Assembly: GCA_963920705.1 (NCBI GenBank)
Contig: OY987227.1
Coordinates: 26,269,935 to 26,333,934, forward strand
DNA from: Odiellus spinosus
Taxonomy: Eukaryota > Arthropoda > Arachnida > Opiliones > Phalangiidae
Length of the DNA: 64,000 bases
Direction of reading: 5' to 3'
The notes beneath the pieces were generated by a model. That model was not told where the DNA came from. It did not search any database and saw only the letters and a program-made list of their open reading frames with translations. A program made the position numbers and the translations under genes. This document shows, piece by piece, positions 11,501 to 21,849 of this stretch (positions within the stretch are counted from its first letter, which is position 1; each line of letters opens with the position of its first letter).

Positions 11501-14500
11501 TTTGGAGCTCATGAAAAATCCGTGGTAGTTTCACTTCAATTAAAATAAATAAATAACTAATGAAAACGTTATAAATAAATTTTTGACGAATGACAATGCT
11601 AAGTAGTGAAAGATACGTCAGTTTCGTCTTCAGGTGACGATACAAAGACCGGTCCGTTCGTGAAGGGATAGATAATTAACAGAATAAGGGGGAAGATTAG
11701 GAAAAGCTTTACGGCGCTGTTAATATAAATTTGAGGGCGCGCCACGATCCTTTCCTTATTACCAGCGTGGTTTCGATAATATAACTAGCCCTACTCTCGA
11801 GACGTGGTCGGGTATATTGTACAAAAGAGAACGCTAACGAGTTTATCACGGTCTCGCAGGTAGTAATAGGAATGCTCATTAGCCTGGCCGCCGTTTCCCT
11901 GATCACGGCCATTGATAGCAAGAGACACCGTCTACGAATTTCTCGCCCGCGAGGAAACAAAGTAGACCGAAGAGTATCTACTCGACACTTCGTACGAAGG
12001 ACCTTTACGAAAACGGCTTGGGTCATGTCCGTAACTTTGGTTCAAAAACGTAACGTATAATTCAAATGAAAGCGTGGACTTTCACGACGCCGAAAAGGTT
12101 TTAAAGATAATTACAGATTTGTTGTAATTAAGATGAAATATCGGTTTACTATAGCGTGATAAAACGCGTTAAAATAGGTCAAATAGATACAAAATCTTAA
12201 AAGTATTGATAATGAGCTTAAAGGGAGGATGCTACCTAACAACAAGTGTTTTTTATCGATTCCTTATTGTTTAAATAGGCCTAATCCACTACTGAAAATA
12301 TTTACAAACAAATATTAAACTAGAAATAAATTTAAAACTTACCCTGAAATTAGGCTTAGTGGGATTCATGGAGCTCCTGATTTCCTCGCGTGTAAGGTCT
12401 AGCGACCAATCGCGCGCGACGTAAGTCTCCTGGAGATCTCGCGTGAACGACGGGCCTTTGCTCATTGGTCGCTAGACCTTACAAGGACGCGATTCAGGAT
12501 CTCCATCAATCCCGCTAAGCCTATTTTCCGGGTAAGTTTTAAATTTATTTCTAGTTTAATATTTGTATTGTAAACTTTTTATCGGTGGATTAAGCCTATT
12601 TAATTGATAAGGAATCGATAAAAAATCACTTGTAATTAGGTTGCATTCTCCCTTTAAAGGGAAACTACGAGGTTAATTTAAATTCTGAAGTTGTGTTTGA
12701 ATTTCAGTGTAAGTTAAAAATAATTATTTCAGCCTTTGTTGAGTTTCTTAAAAACGTAGCCAGATGGCCAAATATGCAATAAGTTTTAGTACATTTCGCT
12801 GATTAATTATACCAAGAAGGATCAGACAAGGAGAGAAAAAGTGGGGAGGGCGCAGTTCCTACTGCGTCGGCCTAAACTCCCACTCTTGGAGAACGGGGGT
12901 AGAGATGTTTCGTGGTAAAATGTTGTCACGTGGGTAAAACGGATCCTTTATCAGCTTCGTAGTATCCTACGACGCTATTGACCACGTGACAACAGTTTAC
13001 CTCGAGAATTTCCTATCCCCCTTTCCACCCAAGTGGGAGGTTGGCTCTTCTCTCTCTAACTCAACGCAGCCCTACTTTTCCTCTCCTTGTCTGATCCTTC
13101 TTGATTATACCTATGGATTTGACCAACCAAATGACGTCGCAATTTAATAAATATAATTCTTGACACTCTTTTGCTGAAATGTTACCGTCAGGTCCCTATC
13201 GAATCTGTAAATATCTGACCACCACGACTATCTAAACTTAATCAATTATCGTCCATTATTAATATTTCGTAGACATGCCGAATGTTCCTAATCTAATTCC
13301 AACTAGAATGGTGACTGCGACTTGGCTGGCGAGTGTCATGGCAATCACGACGATCACTAATTGCCTTTTCCGTACTAAAATGTCTTTCCCAATATATTTG
13401 CAAGTTGATCAATTAGGCGACGTTAGTTTAAAACCGAACGCCAGAGTTAATATCATCAAAAATAGCCCTGATTTCATGCGCTTAGCTTATAACGTAAGTC
13501 CCGTAAAAAATATAAGGAGAAAATTGTTTTATGAAAAAGTACTAGATGGCGTTGAAACTTGTCTCTCAAAATTATTTTATTTTAAATTGTTATTCGCTAA
13601 ACAAAAAGAAAGTGGAGGGAAAAACACCTTTTAATAGTTTCTTCATCGTTGCCCGTACCCCAATTGGGACGTTGATTTCCCGAAACCGTAATTTTATAAC
13701 GGTGGCGACATCTATAACCTATCCAAGTATTAGAAAACTAAAGAAAATGAGCTTTAATCTTCAAAATGAAAATTTCAAAAATATATATTTATTATTTCCG
13801 ATATATGACGTATTTTATTTCTGGTACGTAAGATAATTCTCATATGAAAGGTTGAACTTTCTGTAGTAAGTACTTTTACGAAAAATACTGCGCGAAAGCG
13901 ACCTTATCACGTGCCAAAATGAGCTAGAATCTATATGCTACTCAATTTCCATTTAGATTTCATGAAAAATCCGTGAGAGTCGAACTTTAAACTTCAAATA
14001 GAATCGTAGTAATGTCTCAACATCTTTTTTGGTTGACTTAAAGAGAAAGTACAAAATATTCTGCTGTAAAATCAAAGGGTTTTGGTATCAAGTAATATTT
14101 TGCCTAGATCATGTATACTATATCTTTAATTTATAATCAATCTAAACAGAATCATTCAAGTTGAAATATAATTTCATTCGATCGAAATGGAAATTTTCGC
14201 GTATTTACCTTATTATTCTAGAGTCGCGTCTATAATGTTAACTAACCCCTTAATTTATGCGCTTACTGACCAAAAATGGATATTTGTATAACTCTCTAAC
14301 TTCTGCCAGAAACAGAAGTTTTATCCGTACATATATTAGTACTTGGGTTTCAATTCACGCTCCCCCCCCCTTCGTTTTCGTCGGAAATCCATTTACGGTA
14401 GAGCTTAAAAGTGTTAATTAATTTTTGGCTATATGCCAATTCGTCAAAGTCATCTCCTCGCATCTAAACAGATTTCCTAGAAACTAATTATCGAAATTTT

Positions 14501-17020
14501 GAAGCAAATCTCGAACACTATGGTTTCATTTAAAGTTAGGCCTATTGTTAAAATTAACGCTATAGGTTAGTGCCCTCTAGCTACTCCGCATTAGTCAAGA
14601 AAATATCACAACTCTAGTAATCCACTTAAATGTCACAATTTCTAGAGACATTTTGACATCGATCAGCTTAACTATACTGGGGCTTTATTGTATAAAGTTT
14701 AAGATGAAGTTAAATTTTTACTAATACTGGATAAATGTTTAATTAAAATTTAAAAATCAATTTAAAGTGAGGCTTCTACCATTTAAAAAAATCTATTATG
14801 ACTTTAGTTTTTTCATACTATTTAAGTACCATACATTTAAAATTCCGGGTTGACGCGTTTTTAAAAACTGGATTAAGTACTTTAACAAAAAAGACCGCGT
14901 GAAAGCGAACTTATCACGTGCAGAAGCCGATGAAACCCTCCTTTGAAGTCTACTACTCCAATGTTCCATATAACGCGCCTCTCTGTATGGGTAAAATTCC
15001 CAATTTTACGAGTTAGAAGGGGTCCTACTTCATCCCCCCTGTCTACCGAAAATTGGAAATTCTCTCTCTCCACAAACGACGACGTTTTTTGGACGAACTC
15101 CAAGGCTGCTAGAGATATTCGCTCGACGAGCTCCCGCTCCGAAAACATCTACCGTTAGGAGGCGTACGGATCGCGCCATTTGAGAATAACCCATACAGAG
15201 AGGGGTAGACAAGACCCGGGAGTAATAGACTTCAAAGGAGGGTTTCATCTACTTCTGTCACGTGTTAAAACGCGCGAGAATGAACTGTATGCTCTACAAT
15301 AGCTACGCGACCATAATGATAACTTAGTTTAAAAAAGCTTAACGCCTGTAAATGTGTTTCAGCCGTCGCGCTTCCGTGTTCAGGGGAAAGATACCTTACA
15401 GGAGCTAAGGTTTCAATGTATTTTATATTGAACGCCTGTAGAAATGTTTTAACTGCCGTACATAATTGACTGGTTTCTTATTATAACTAGGCTCTAATTG
15501 ACGAAAATACCAGATCGTTCCTAGAACGAGTGGAGAAAGAAGGTGGTCTAATTGAAGAAAGCGACAGTTACGACTGGGACCTCTTTAAAGAAATACACAA
15601 TGACGAGAAAATGCTACTAACGGATACGAGACACTTTACGCGGGTCAAATACGCCATACTGGGATTTGATAACGAAAAATTAGACACGTATCTATCTCAA
15701 GGACACCTCGAATCAACGGCTGTTTTCTATTTGATACGAAGATCATTACCCCCTACGCTAATAGACGGAATTAACGTCGGGTAAGCGAAGAGTGTCTAAA
15801 GGCGAGCCTCGATAATTAAAATCTAGAGGGCTCGTACCAATGTCTGTATACATAATTAGGCGCGGGGTTCCAATACTGGGAAAGCGATAATTAGTCCAAC
15901 CATCATTATTTTCCTTTGGTTTTGAAGTAATACTATTGGACAATCGTGTACAAGGATTTCGATGAACCTCAGTGAAGGAAAATGGGGCAAATTATTCTAG
16001 GAAAAAAGTTTAGTTTAAAGGGCGTCCCTAATTCTTTCGAAGCTCTCTAAATAGCTAGAAGCGAATATTACAGAGCATGATAGGAATGATAGAGTTTATG
16101 TATAACGGTAGATATTTAGGTACCGGGCATTTACCATTTTAAAAATCGAAAACTTCAAACTTAAATTAATGACCGAATTTTAAACTTTCCCGTATATGGG
16201 TCAAGTTAATATATTATCAGAAGCCGATGAAACCCTCCTTTGAAGTCTACTACTCCAATGTTCCATATAGCGCTCCTCTCTGTATGGGTAAAATTCACAA
16301 TTTTACGAGATCGGAGGGGTCCTACTTCATACCCCCCTGTCTACGGAAAATTGGAAATTCTCTCTCTCCACAAACGACGACGTTTTTTGGACGAACTCCG
16401 AGGCTGCTAGAGATATTCGCTCAACGAGCTCCCGCTCCGAAAACATCTACCGTTAGGAGGCGTACGGATCGCGCCTTTTGAGAATAACCCATACAGAGAG
16501 GGGTAGAAAAGACCCGGGAGTAATAGACTTCAAAGGAAGGTTTCATCTACTTCTGATATTATCTTTAGTATAATTACACTATTAAACCACGTTCGTTCAA
16601 CCGAGCTAAGGTATATTTATTTTCCAAGGCTTAGCTAAAAAAAATTGAATTATTTTTGACCGTCGCTTTAGATTTGATTAATGTTCCGTGGGACTATTGA
16701 ACTTAATACATTTTTGACCGTAATATATATTTTTTTCTTCTTGAAATAGATTAATGTCAGTTTTGGAAAGGAAACCGTTTCACGACGTCGTACAGAAATA
16801 TCGCTACCAATTTAATCGTCACGCTTGGGTTAGACCTACTGACGATAATTTGTCTATGGCTATGTCCAACTTTTACGGAGCTTTTTCTATGATGGCTATC
16901 GGAATTTTTCTATCGATCTTACTCTGGATTTTGGAACTGATCGTTTTCCTAACGTACGCTAACCGCGCTTTTCAACTCGTAGATGCCAAAAGATCATTTG
17001 ATTTCTATTTTCAACCGTAA
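8538..17020 (+). CDS. Ionotropic receptor (IR / divergent iGluR-like) gene, 3' part, six exons
   Basis: Exons 8538-8585, 10778-10945, 11860-12049, 13273-13493, 15491-15780 and 16750-17020 join with consistent phases (0,0,1,0,2) and GT-AG borders into about 395 residues ending in TAA. The order matches the IR/iGluR channel family: end of ligand-binding lobe S1 (DVAILA), M1 helix (GMLISLAAVSLITAI), pore loop (WVMSVTLVQ), M3 (RMVTATWLASVMAITT), lobe S2, then M4 (MMAIGIFLSILLWILELIVF) and a short cytoplasmic tail. Known members are ligand-gated cation channels, many of them chemosensory, in the plasma membrane. The motif at the end of M3 that reads SYTANL in classical iGluRs is replaced by AITTITNCLF, so this is an IR-like member, not an AMPA, kainate or NMDA receptor. 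The upstream S1 exons and the start codon were not found; they are either short exons in 1-8537 or lie outside the window. The ligand is unknown. Recognisable repeats lie in every intron. Confidence 0.88.
9813..10149 (+). mobile_element. MITE family A, copy A1 (IR intron)
   Basis: 337 bp with ends CAGAAGCCGATGAAACC...GGTTTCATCGGCTTCTG, flanked by the 7-bp TSD CAATGAA (9806-9812 and 10150-10156). The first ~38 bases of each arm pair. The arms then diverge for about 16 bases and pair again at CCTCTCTGTATGGGT (9870-9884 and 10081-10095), 54-57 bases from each end. No transposase. The short open frames inside are shared by all copies because the element is repeated. Confidence 0.95.
10778..10945 (+). 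CDS. IR exon b: pre-M1 region
   Basis: Fifty-six codons between a TTGCAAG acceptor and a TAT|GTAAGT donor, phase 0 on both sides. It contains DYVYTTAIDYSDSMILSGAP, the segment equivalent to 'vdfs.Py' that ends S1 in IRs and iGluRs, and ends at TAYFSCDLY just before the M1 helix. The position where most iGluRs carry the amino-acid-binding arginine (TxxR after DxAI) has no arginine: the exon reads ETALIIHDYTLL. This points to a non-glutamate ligand or to a structural subunit. Confidence 0.8.
11066..11215 (+). repeat. Interspersed repeat C, copy 1 (IR intron)
   Basis: Shared core: ATTAAGTATTTTCACGAAAA, then GCGCGAAAGCAACCTTAT, GTGACAAAATGCGCGGGAA, CTGTAGGCCCTATAATA and GCGACCATAGTGATG. In this copy the segment ACCTTATNGCGTGACAAAAT plus GCGCGGGAAA is duplicated in tandem. 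Confidence 0.7.
11262..11446 (+). mobile_element. MITE-like family I, copy 1 (IR intron)
   Basis: Ends GCCGCGTTCACACTTGAC and, reversed, AGCTGCGTTCAGACTACAG. Internal blocks are CCTTTGGAACCGTTTTC, AATTTGACCTTTCCAAAACG and TTCAAAGTCTGTAGTCTGAA. It lies in the IR intron between exons b and c. Confidence 0.65.
11860..12049 (+). CDS. IR exon c: M1 helix, cytoplasmic linker and pore helix
   Basis: The acceptor is CTCGCAG at 11853-11859 and the donor is C|GTAACG at 12050, leaving phase 1. The exon begins with the hydrophobic M1 (VVIGMLISLAAVSLITAI). A strongly basic linker rich in Arg and Lys follows (RHRLRISRPRG and VSTRHFVRRTF), then the pore-loop helix KTAWVMSVTLVQK. The basic linker fits the cytoplasmic side. 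The frame also runs on past the donor to a stop, but only splicing to the next exon continues the channel domain. Confidence 0.85.
12218..12657. mobile_element. MITE family D, full-length hairpin copy with TTAA target (IR intron)
   Basis: 440 bp including TTAA at both ends; termini TTAAAGGGAGGATGCTACC and GGTTGCATTCTCCCTTTAA. Both arms carry TATCGATTCCTTAT, AATAGGCCTAATCCAC and AATATTAAACTAGAAATAAA in opposite orientation, so the whole element can fold back. The TTAA target fits piggyBac- or Kolobok-type transposition. It lies in the intron between IR exons c and d. Confidence 0.88.
12814..13103 (-). mobile_element. MITE family B, copy B2 (IR intron)
   Basis: 290 bp in reverse orientation with CAAGAAGGATCAGACAAGG ends, TSD ATTATAC at 12807-12813 and 13104-13110. 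It lies between IR exons c and d. The centre differs from B1, B4 and B5 (AGCTTCGTAGTATCCTACGA). Confidence 0.94.
13273..13493 (+). CDS. IR exon d: pore exit, M3 helix and start of S2
   Basis: Starts after TTTCGTAG and ends at TATAAC|GTAAGT. Completing the split codon gives HMPNVPNLIPTRMV, matching the IR 'QxxPxLPxxxxxR' segment that leads into M3 (RMVTATWLASVMAITTIT). After M3 come FPIYLQVDQLGDVSLKP and NARVNIIKNSPDFMRLAYN, the usual 'P..tl.eL' start of S2. In the genomic sequence the frame runs on into the intron without an early stop, so a prediction without splicing would be too long. Confidence 0.87.
13850..13935 (+). repeat. Interspersed repeat C, copy 2, truncated (IR intron)
   Basis: Matches the left part of repeat C (TTTTACGAAAAATACTGCGC, AAGCGACCTTATCACGTGCC) and stops after AAAATGAGC. 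Confidence 0.6.
14856..15335 (+). repeat. Interspersed repeat C, copy 3, interrupted by MITE A2
   Basis: The left half (14856-14920: GGATTAAGTACTTTAACAAA and CGTGAAAGCGAACTTATCAC) and right half (15265-15335: AAAACGCGCGAGAATGAACT and GCGACCATAATGATAAC) form a single C copy once A2 and one TSD are removed. Confidence 0.7.
14921..15257 (+). mobile_element. MITE family A, copy A2, nested in repeat C
   Basis: 337 bp, TSD TCACGTG at 14914-14920 and 15258-15264. It is inserted in a copy of repeat family C, whose halves lie on each side (14856-14920 and 15265-15335). The right end reads CATCTACTTCTG instead of CATCGGCTTCTG, a variant shared with A3. Confidence 0.95.
15491..15780 (+). CDS. IR exon e: S2 ligand-binding lobe
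   Basis: Ninety-six codons plus two bases, from AACTAG (acceptor) to GTCGG|GTAAGC. It continues S2 with ALIDENTRSFLERVEKE, DWDLFKEIHNDEKMLLTDT and KYAILGFDNEKLDTYLS. The pattern of a helix, then 'l..v..g..a.l.d' and an aromatic strand matches S2 of arthropod IRs. The end (FYLIRRSLPPTLIDGINVG) corresponds to the 'y.i.k.sPl...in' strand before M4. Acidic residues predominate, unlike the basic linker in exon c. Confidence 0.85.
16218..16555 (+). mobile_element. MITE family A, copy A3 (IR intron)
   Basis: 338 bp, TSD ATATTAT at 16211-16217 and 16556-16562. The right terminus has the same CATCTACTTCTG variant as A2, so the two form a subfamily. It lies in the last IR intron, about 200 bases upstream of the terminal exon. 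Confidence 0.95.
16750..17020 (+). CDS. IR exon f: final S2 helix, M4 helix, C-terminus
   Basis: Terminal exon after TTGAAATAG, entering in phase 2. It opens LMSVLERKPFHDVVQKYRY, the last S2 helix ('i..l.e.G.i..w...y'). The sequence NLSMAMSNFYGAFSMMAIG is the 'l....l.GaF..l..G' block conserved before M4 in IRs. M4 is IGIFLSILLWILELIVFLTY, followed by a short tail ending FDFYFQP and TAA. The C-terminal tail is about 20 residues, short as in most IRs. A poly(A) signal lies 38 bases after the stop. Confidence 0.9.
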
Positions 17021-17057
17021 ACACGTTTAGTGGATGTTAATTTAAATTAGTACTAGC

Positions 17058-17063
17058 AATAAA
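17058..17063 (+). terminator. Poly(A) signal AATAAA for the IR gene
   Basis: A canonical AATAAA lies 38 bases downstream of the IR stop codon in AT-rich sequence, in the position expected for 3'-end processing of a short 3' UTR. Confidence 0.6.
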
Positions 17064-17666
17064 ATATTTATTACGCAAATTTGATCGATTATTCTACTAA
17101 TTATAAGACCTAGCCGCGTAGTTAATCATTTAAAATATCAAAATAGATTCAGATTTCGCTGTTCTTTTAAATTGACCCCCTTCAATCGTGTACCGCACTG
17201 CCTTCTAGCATGCTCTACGTCACGAGCCACGTTTGTCGCATTTCGCTCTATAATCGCGCTCGACATTGCGCGTACCACGAGTATTTTGTTCGCTGAAAGG
17301 CAGGGCGTTACGCGATTGGTTGGAGGGAGAAATCAGTGAAATCTGGATTTATTTTGATTTTTAAAATCATCGAGATATATTTCCCTATCGAGAACTTACG
17401 AACAGTTGCGCAAGAATTGGGTTTTAAAAATCAGTTACTATACCACACGTTTTCAGCTTTGTTTTTTCGATTTCTCTCCACCAGTCGCCCGAACATTTCG
17501 GATACGATCCACGTGGAAAAAACCCGTGGGCAAACGAATGGAAATAATGTTAAAATTTTTGGGCTAACATCAGCGCCCCCTTGTTTCGTTATAACCGCGT
17601 TTTATTGTACAGGTAATTACCGGTTAATAAAGAAAATTAATGTATGGTTGTCTCGCAATATTACAG

Positions 17667-17849
17667 CTAGACATCGTGTTAATTATTGACCCGTTTAATA
17701 CGCCAAACACACGAAAAGGTTCCAAAAAAAAGAGGCGCGAGTTCACGTACATGTTCGTGCCACACGTTATTTCATCTTTACACGAAAAACTGTTCTCGAA
17801 TAATATACAAGATGAGTCGGGCTTGCACGAACGACTTAAAAAAAAATAA
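17667..17849 (+). CDS. Possible terminal exon of an unknown gene
   Basis: After a plausible acceptor (TATTACAG) the frame reads LDIVLIIDPFNTPNTRKG, then KKKRREFTYMFVPHVISSL and a Lys-rich end before TAA: 60 codons with sensible composition. It does not join the IR gene: exon e leaves phase 2, and entering here in that phase hits a stop at once. No family recognised. It could be chance; the run of lysines comes from an A-run. Confidence 0.2.
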   Translation, partial: LDIVLIIDPFNTPNTRKGSKKKRREFTYMFVPHVISSLHEKLFSNNIQDESGLHERLKKK

Positions 17850-18908
17850 GGAAACCACGCGTAAACGTGAAAGTTTTGTATTATAAATGCTAAAAACATT
17901 TTGACTAGCCACAAATACCGCCCCTTCTAGTTCCACGGGGGGAAACGTATTTTAAAGGGCGTGTGAAAAATATAAAATTTAATTATTTTGTAACTTTTTA
18001 CTGTTAAAAAAAAACCACACTTGTTAATTTTATGAAGTCTACACTTGTCTTCCATAGGTATAGGCAACAAGTAATTTTCCCCACGAGGTTAAAGATCAGT
18101 CATACTATAATTAAAGCGAGGGGGCAGACACTAGCGAACTCAGGTGTACAAAATTTTTGAAATATTTGCACTATCAAAACTGAACTCAAGAGTTCAAACG
18201 AGTTCGAACCCAATGCACTGTCAAAGCTGAACTCGGGTGTACAGCAAATTCAAGAGAGTCGGACCCCTCGAATTATAGCTACGTGTATATCACAAAAATT
18301 AAACCGTTCCATTTTCCATTAATTATCAATGAAAATGTTCAACGGTTTGAAAAAAAGCCCACTCCGGCCCACGTTTATGTTGAGCCTTAACTTCTACAAA
18401 GAGTTGTAAAATTGTGTTTAGCAGAGTTCAAGTGTCTAAAGTTTAAAAATCAATACATTATGGCTGTCTAGCTTAGATTCCTCTCAAGAGTTCATAAATT
18501 ATTTAATAGCTAACGTACAGAAGGATAATTGGTTTAAAATCCCATGAAATCCAAAAATATTTCAATTCGTAACATTAATAATAATAATAATCTTTCTTTA
18601 TTTATCAACTCTTGTGATTACATTAATTTGGGGCCGGCCAAGTCGTAGACCGACTTTTTTTTTTTATTGACTTATGGGTGCGCGAGCGTGAAACGCGTGA
18701 AAAAACGCTTTCGCGCATCTGGCTTTAGTTAACAAAGGAAGAGCGTGTAGTAGATGACATAATGCACATTTGTTTCAGTAAAAATCGTTAATTATTTTAA
18801 CATTATCATTGTCATAATTATTAAAATATTATTATTGCTATATTTGTTTTTAGTCGAGATGAATATTAAATAAAAATTTAATACATTAAAAGTGACTCAT
18901 TAAAACGA
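17850..18908. other. Non-coding stretch with degenerate GAACTC motifs
   Basis: Between 18135 and 18260 the motifs ACTGAACTCAAG, AGTTCGAACCC and GCTGAACTCGGGTGTACA recur loosely, and a similar text (TTGAAAATTTTTGAACTC, TTTGCACTAG) appears at 45608-45665; it may be an old repeat. A short AAT microsatellite lies at 18577-18595. Confidence 0.35.
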
Positions 18909-19228
18909 ATACATTAAATGCATATCGCGCATCTAATATAATTCATATTAATAAAGGCACATCGCGCATCTATTATATTCCATTTAACAAATGCATATCG
19001 CGCATCTAATATATTCCATTTATAAATGAATATCGCGCATCTAATATATTAAATTTAACAAATGCATATCGCGCATCTAATATATTCCATTTAATAAATG
19101 CATATCGCGCATCTAATATATTCCATTTAATAAATGCATATCGCGCATTTAAAATATTCCATTTAAAACCGCATATAACGCGCCTAATATATTATATTTA
19201 ATAAATACATATCACATCTAATATATTC
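18909..19228 (+). repeat. Tandem repeat, 36-bp unit, about 8-9 copies
   Basis: The unit is ATATCGCGCATCTAATATAT followed by TCCATTTAATAAATGC. Outer copies are degenerate; the CGCGCATCTAATATATT core is best kept. Direct repeats without unique spacers, so it is not a CRISPR array. Confidence 0.9.
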
Positions 19229-20100
19229 TAAGACTCAAGAGTTGAAGAACAATTTATTTTACACTAAATCTACGTCACCATTCCGTTGTGACGTAAAAAC
19301 CAGCTTGGGGAGAAACCAAACTCAACGTTTCCTTTTTACTCAAAAGAGAACGCGTCGAGTTTGACAAAACGCACGAACACTGCCCTTACGATTTTCTATT
19401 GTTGATATTTTAGTACGCCTTTAAAGCGCGTCTCTCTTTTCATAGTCCCTTTAACCACGCGCTAAACTCCATATGATGAATTTGTCTTAAATCGAGCGGC
19501 AGCTGCTACTTTCTCATAAGTGACACAAAATGACTCTATTGTTCCTAGAGTCACGTCATAAAATTTCTTTCTTTTTCGCTTTCATTTTTTATCCGCGGGT
19601 CTTCTGAATATTAAAATGGCAGTTCGTACCCTGATATACCTCAGTACCACGTCCAACTATACCTCGCAGTTTAGGTACACCAATATAAGCTTACGGAAGC
19701 CAGTGAGGTTTTCTTTCCTAACAGTCTGCTAAACAGAATTTTATCCTCACCCCTTAGATATCTCCATTACAACAGACAAGAAGAACTCCTAATAAGTTTC
19801 GTTCAAGCAAATTGCGAAACAATATATAGAAGTTAGTACAAAGAGAAATATTGAGACGAGCGACTACCTTATAGTACTAGTTTCGTACCCATGGGCTTAA
19901 ATGTAACGGACGGAGTTTCCTGAAACGCTATTCTTTATAGGAACACGTGTCACCCGGGTTTATTTGAGCGGCTCAAATTTGGGACCCTATATTTTGTTCG
20001 TTCATCACGGTTATTTAGAAGCAATATAATATAAGGCAGGAAGAAAGATATAGCGTCAAGACGTAAAGCGAAAATTTCTCACTGCCTTTAATTTTATTGC

Positions 20101-20540
20101 TTAAAGGGAGAATGCAACCTAATTGCAAGTGATTTTTTATCGATTCCTTATCGTTTAAATAGGCCTAATCCACCGATAAAAGTTTACAATACAAATATTA
20201 AACTAGAAATAAATTTAAAACTTACCCTGAAAATAGGCTTAGCGGGATTCATGGAGATCCTGAATCGCGTCCGTGTAAGGTCTAGCGACCAATGAGCGAA
20301 GGCCCGTCGTTCACGCGAGATCTCCACGAGACTTACGTCGCGCGCGATTGGTCGCTAGACCTTACACGCGAGGAAATCAGGAGCTCCATGAATCCCACTA
20401 AGCCTATTTTCAGGGTAAGTTTTAAATTTATTTCTAGTTTAATATTTGTTTGTAAATTTTTTAAATAGTGGATTAGGCCTATTTAAACGATAAGGAATCG
20501 ATAAAAAATCACTTGTTGTTAGGTTGCATCCTCCCTTTAA
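20101..20540. mobile_element. MITE family D, full-length copy
   Basis: 440 bp including TTAA at each end (TTAAAGGGAGAATGCAACC and GGTTGCATCCTCCCTTTAA). Same hairpin layout as the copy at 12218-12657, with the centre at GATCTCCACGAGACTTACG. Each arm contains a CAGGGTAAGT-like splice-donor sequence. Confidence 0.9.
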
Positions 20541-21532
20541 AGACAATGTACGTGCTATATGAACTACGGAAAATCTCGAGCAATAAAAAAAAAAGGGCGA
20601 AAAAAATGGAAATATATTTTTAACGCACGCTCGGACAGTTTATGACTCTTCTAACTGGATATGGATACGTGAATCTAGCGCGCTATTAAAATAAACTACG
20701 CCACCTGCAATTTCAATTAATTAATCCAGTACAGTTAAGTGTGCGTGAAAGAAACAAGTTAGATTTATGGAGAGTGAGTGACCTACAGTGCCCTAACGAT
20801 AATAGTTTTCTAAAGGAACAGATTGAAACAAGGTTTGGACTTTGATTACAAAGAACTTCCGGTTACCATATATGTTTATTTTCAAACTTCACAGACTTCT
20901 CCGATGGTCTAACATAGTTTTACCTTATCTATTTATGTGTTTACCTTAGTAGTATCCTAATAGACTAAGGAACAGATCAACCTCTAAAAGCGTAACAAAA
21001 CTTTATAAATGAATATTTATTTTTTCTTCTTACGAGTCCCTTTTAGATCTTACTGGCTATTTTGAAGTTAACCTCGAGGGGTAAGCCCTAGATGAAAAGG
21101 GCCCCTTAGGACCCCAACATCGGTGGAGTTAGTTAAGAAACTATCACTACCACAGAAGGCCCAATGTTAATTACATTTTAATTAGAGTTATAAATCTTAA
21201 ATTTACGCGGTATATTACGAAGGTAATGATAATTTAGGCCTTGCTCCGGTAAAATGGTAATTTGGAATTCAAAAAAGTGAACAATTGCTAAAAGAAGGCA
21301 TGTTTTAAATCGTCTACGAGTCTACTTTTCAATTCGTGTTGACGTGGTGAAGGATAAGTTATTACTTTGCCCTATAAATACTAAGTCAAATGGTCAAGAG
21401 TATCTTAAAAAAATTGCATTTACAAAAGTGTAGTAGCTGTTTAGTCAGAAACATACATTTTAAAGAGGAATTTTGCATTAATTAAAATCGTTTTTTGAAT
21501 ACGGTTAATTACAGTGAAGCTGTAAATTACAC

Positions 21533-21849
21533 CAAGAATCCATTCAGGTTCCATAAGAATATGGGAGCATAGCTTTAGCCTCTGGTACCATCCTCCCAAA
21601 CTTTGTAACAAAAGTTCGTCCGCAATTTTCGCAACATTTGTACGCTTAGATCTTTTTTCGGTCGGCTCCATTTTTATTGCCCAAAATATTATGTCAAGGT
21701 CTTTAGTGGCGCGGGTTAATAATATAATGTCAGGAGCGATTTACTTGAAAAATCGATTCGAAGCGGACGAACTTTTGCTACAAAGTTTGGGAGGATGGTT
21801 ATTGAATCGCGGCCCTCCCATATTCTTATGGAACCTGAATGAATTCTTG
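21533..21849 (+). mobile_element. MITE family J, copy J1
   Basis: 317 bp with ends CAAGAATCCATTCAGGTTCC and, on the other strand, CAAGAATTCATTCAGGTTCC; 7-bp TSD ATTACAC at 21526-21532 and 21850-21856. The inverted arms extend past CATAAGAATATGGGA; further in, CGTCCGCAATT and GCGGACGAAC sit as inverted partners. Confidence 0.94.

Noticed and set aside
11709..12026. A 105-codon - strand frame
   Set aside because: Antisense to IR exon c, which has domain, phase and splice support on the + strand.
18195..18215. GAGTTCGAACCC resembling a tRNA B box
   Set aside because: The flanking bases do not form a T stem, and no A box or acceptor stem was found upstream.
18909..19228. Array of a 36-bp repeat resembling CRISPR
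   Set aside because: Units are contiguous with no unique spacers, and the genome is eukaryotic.
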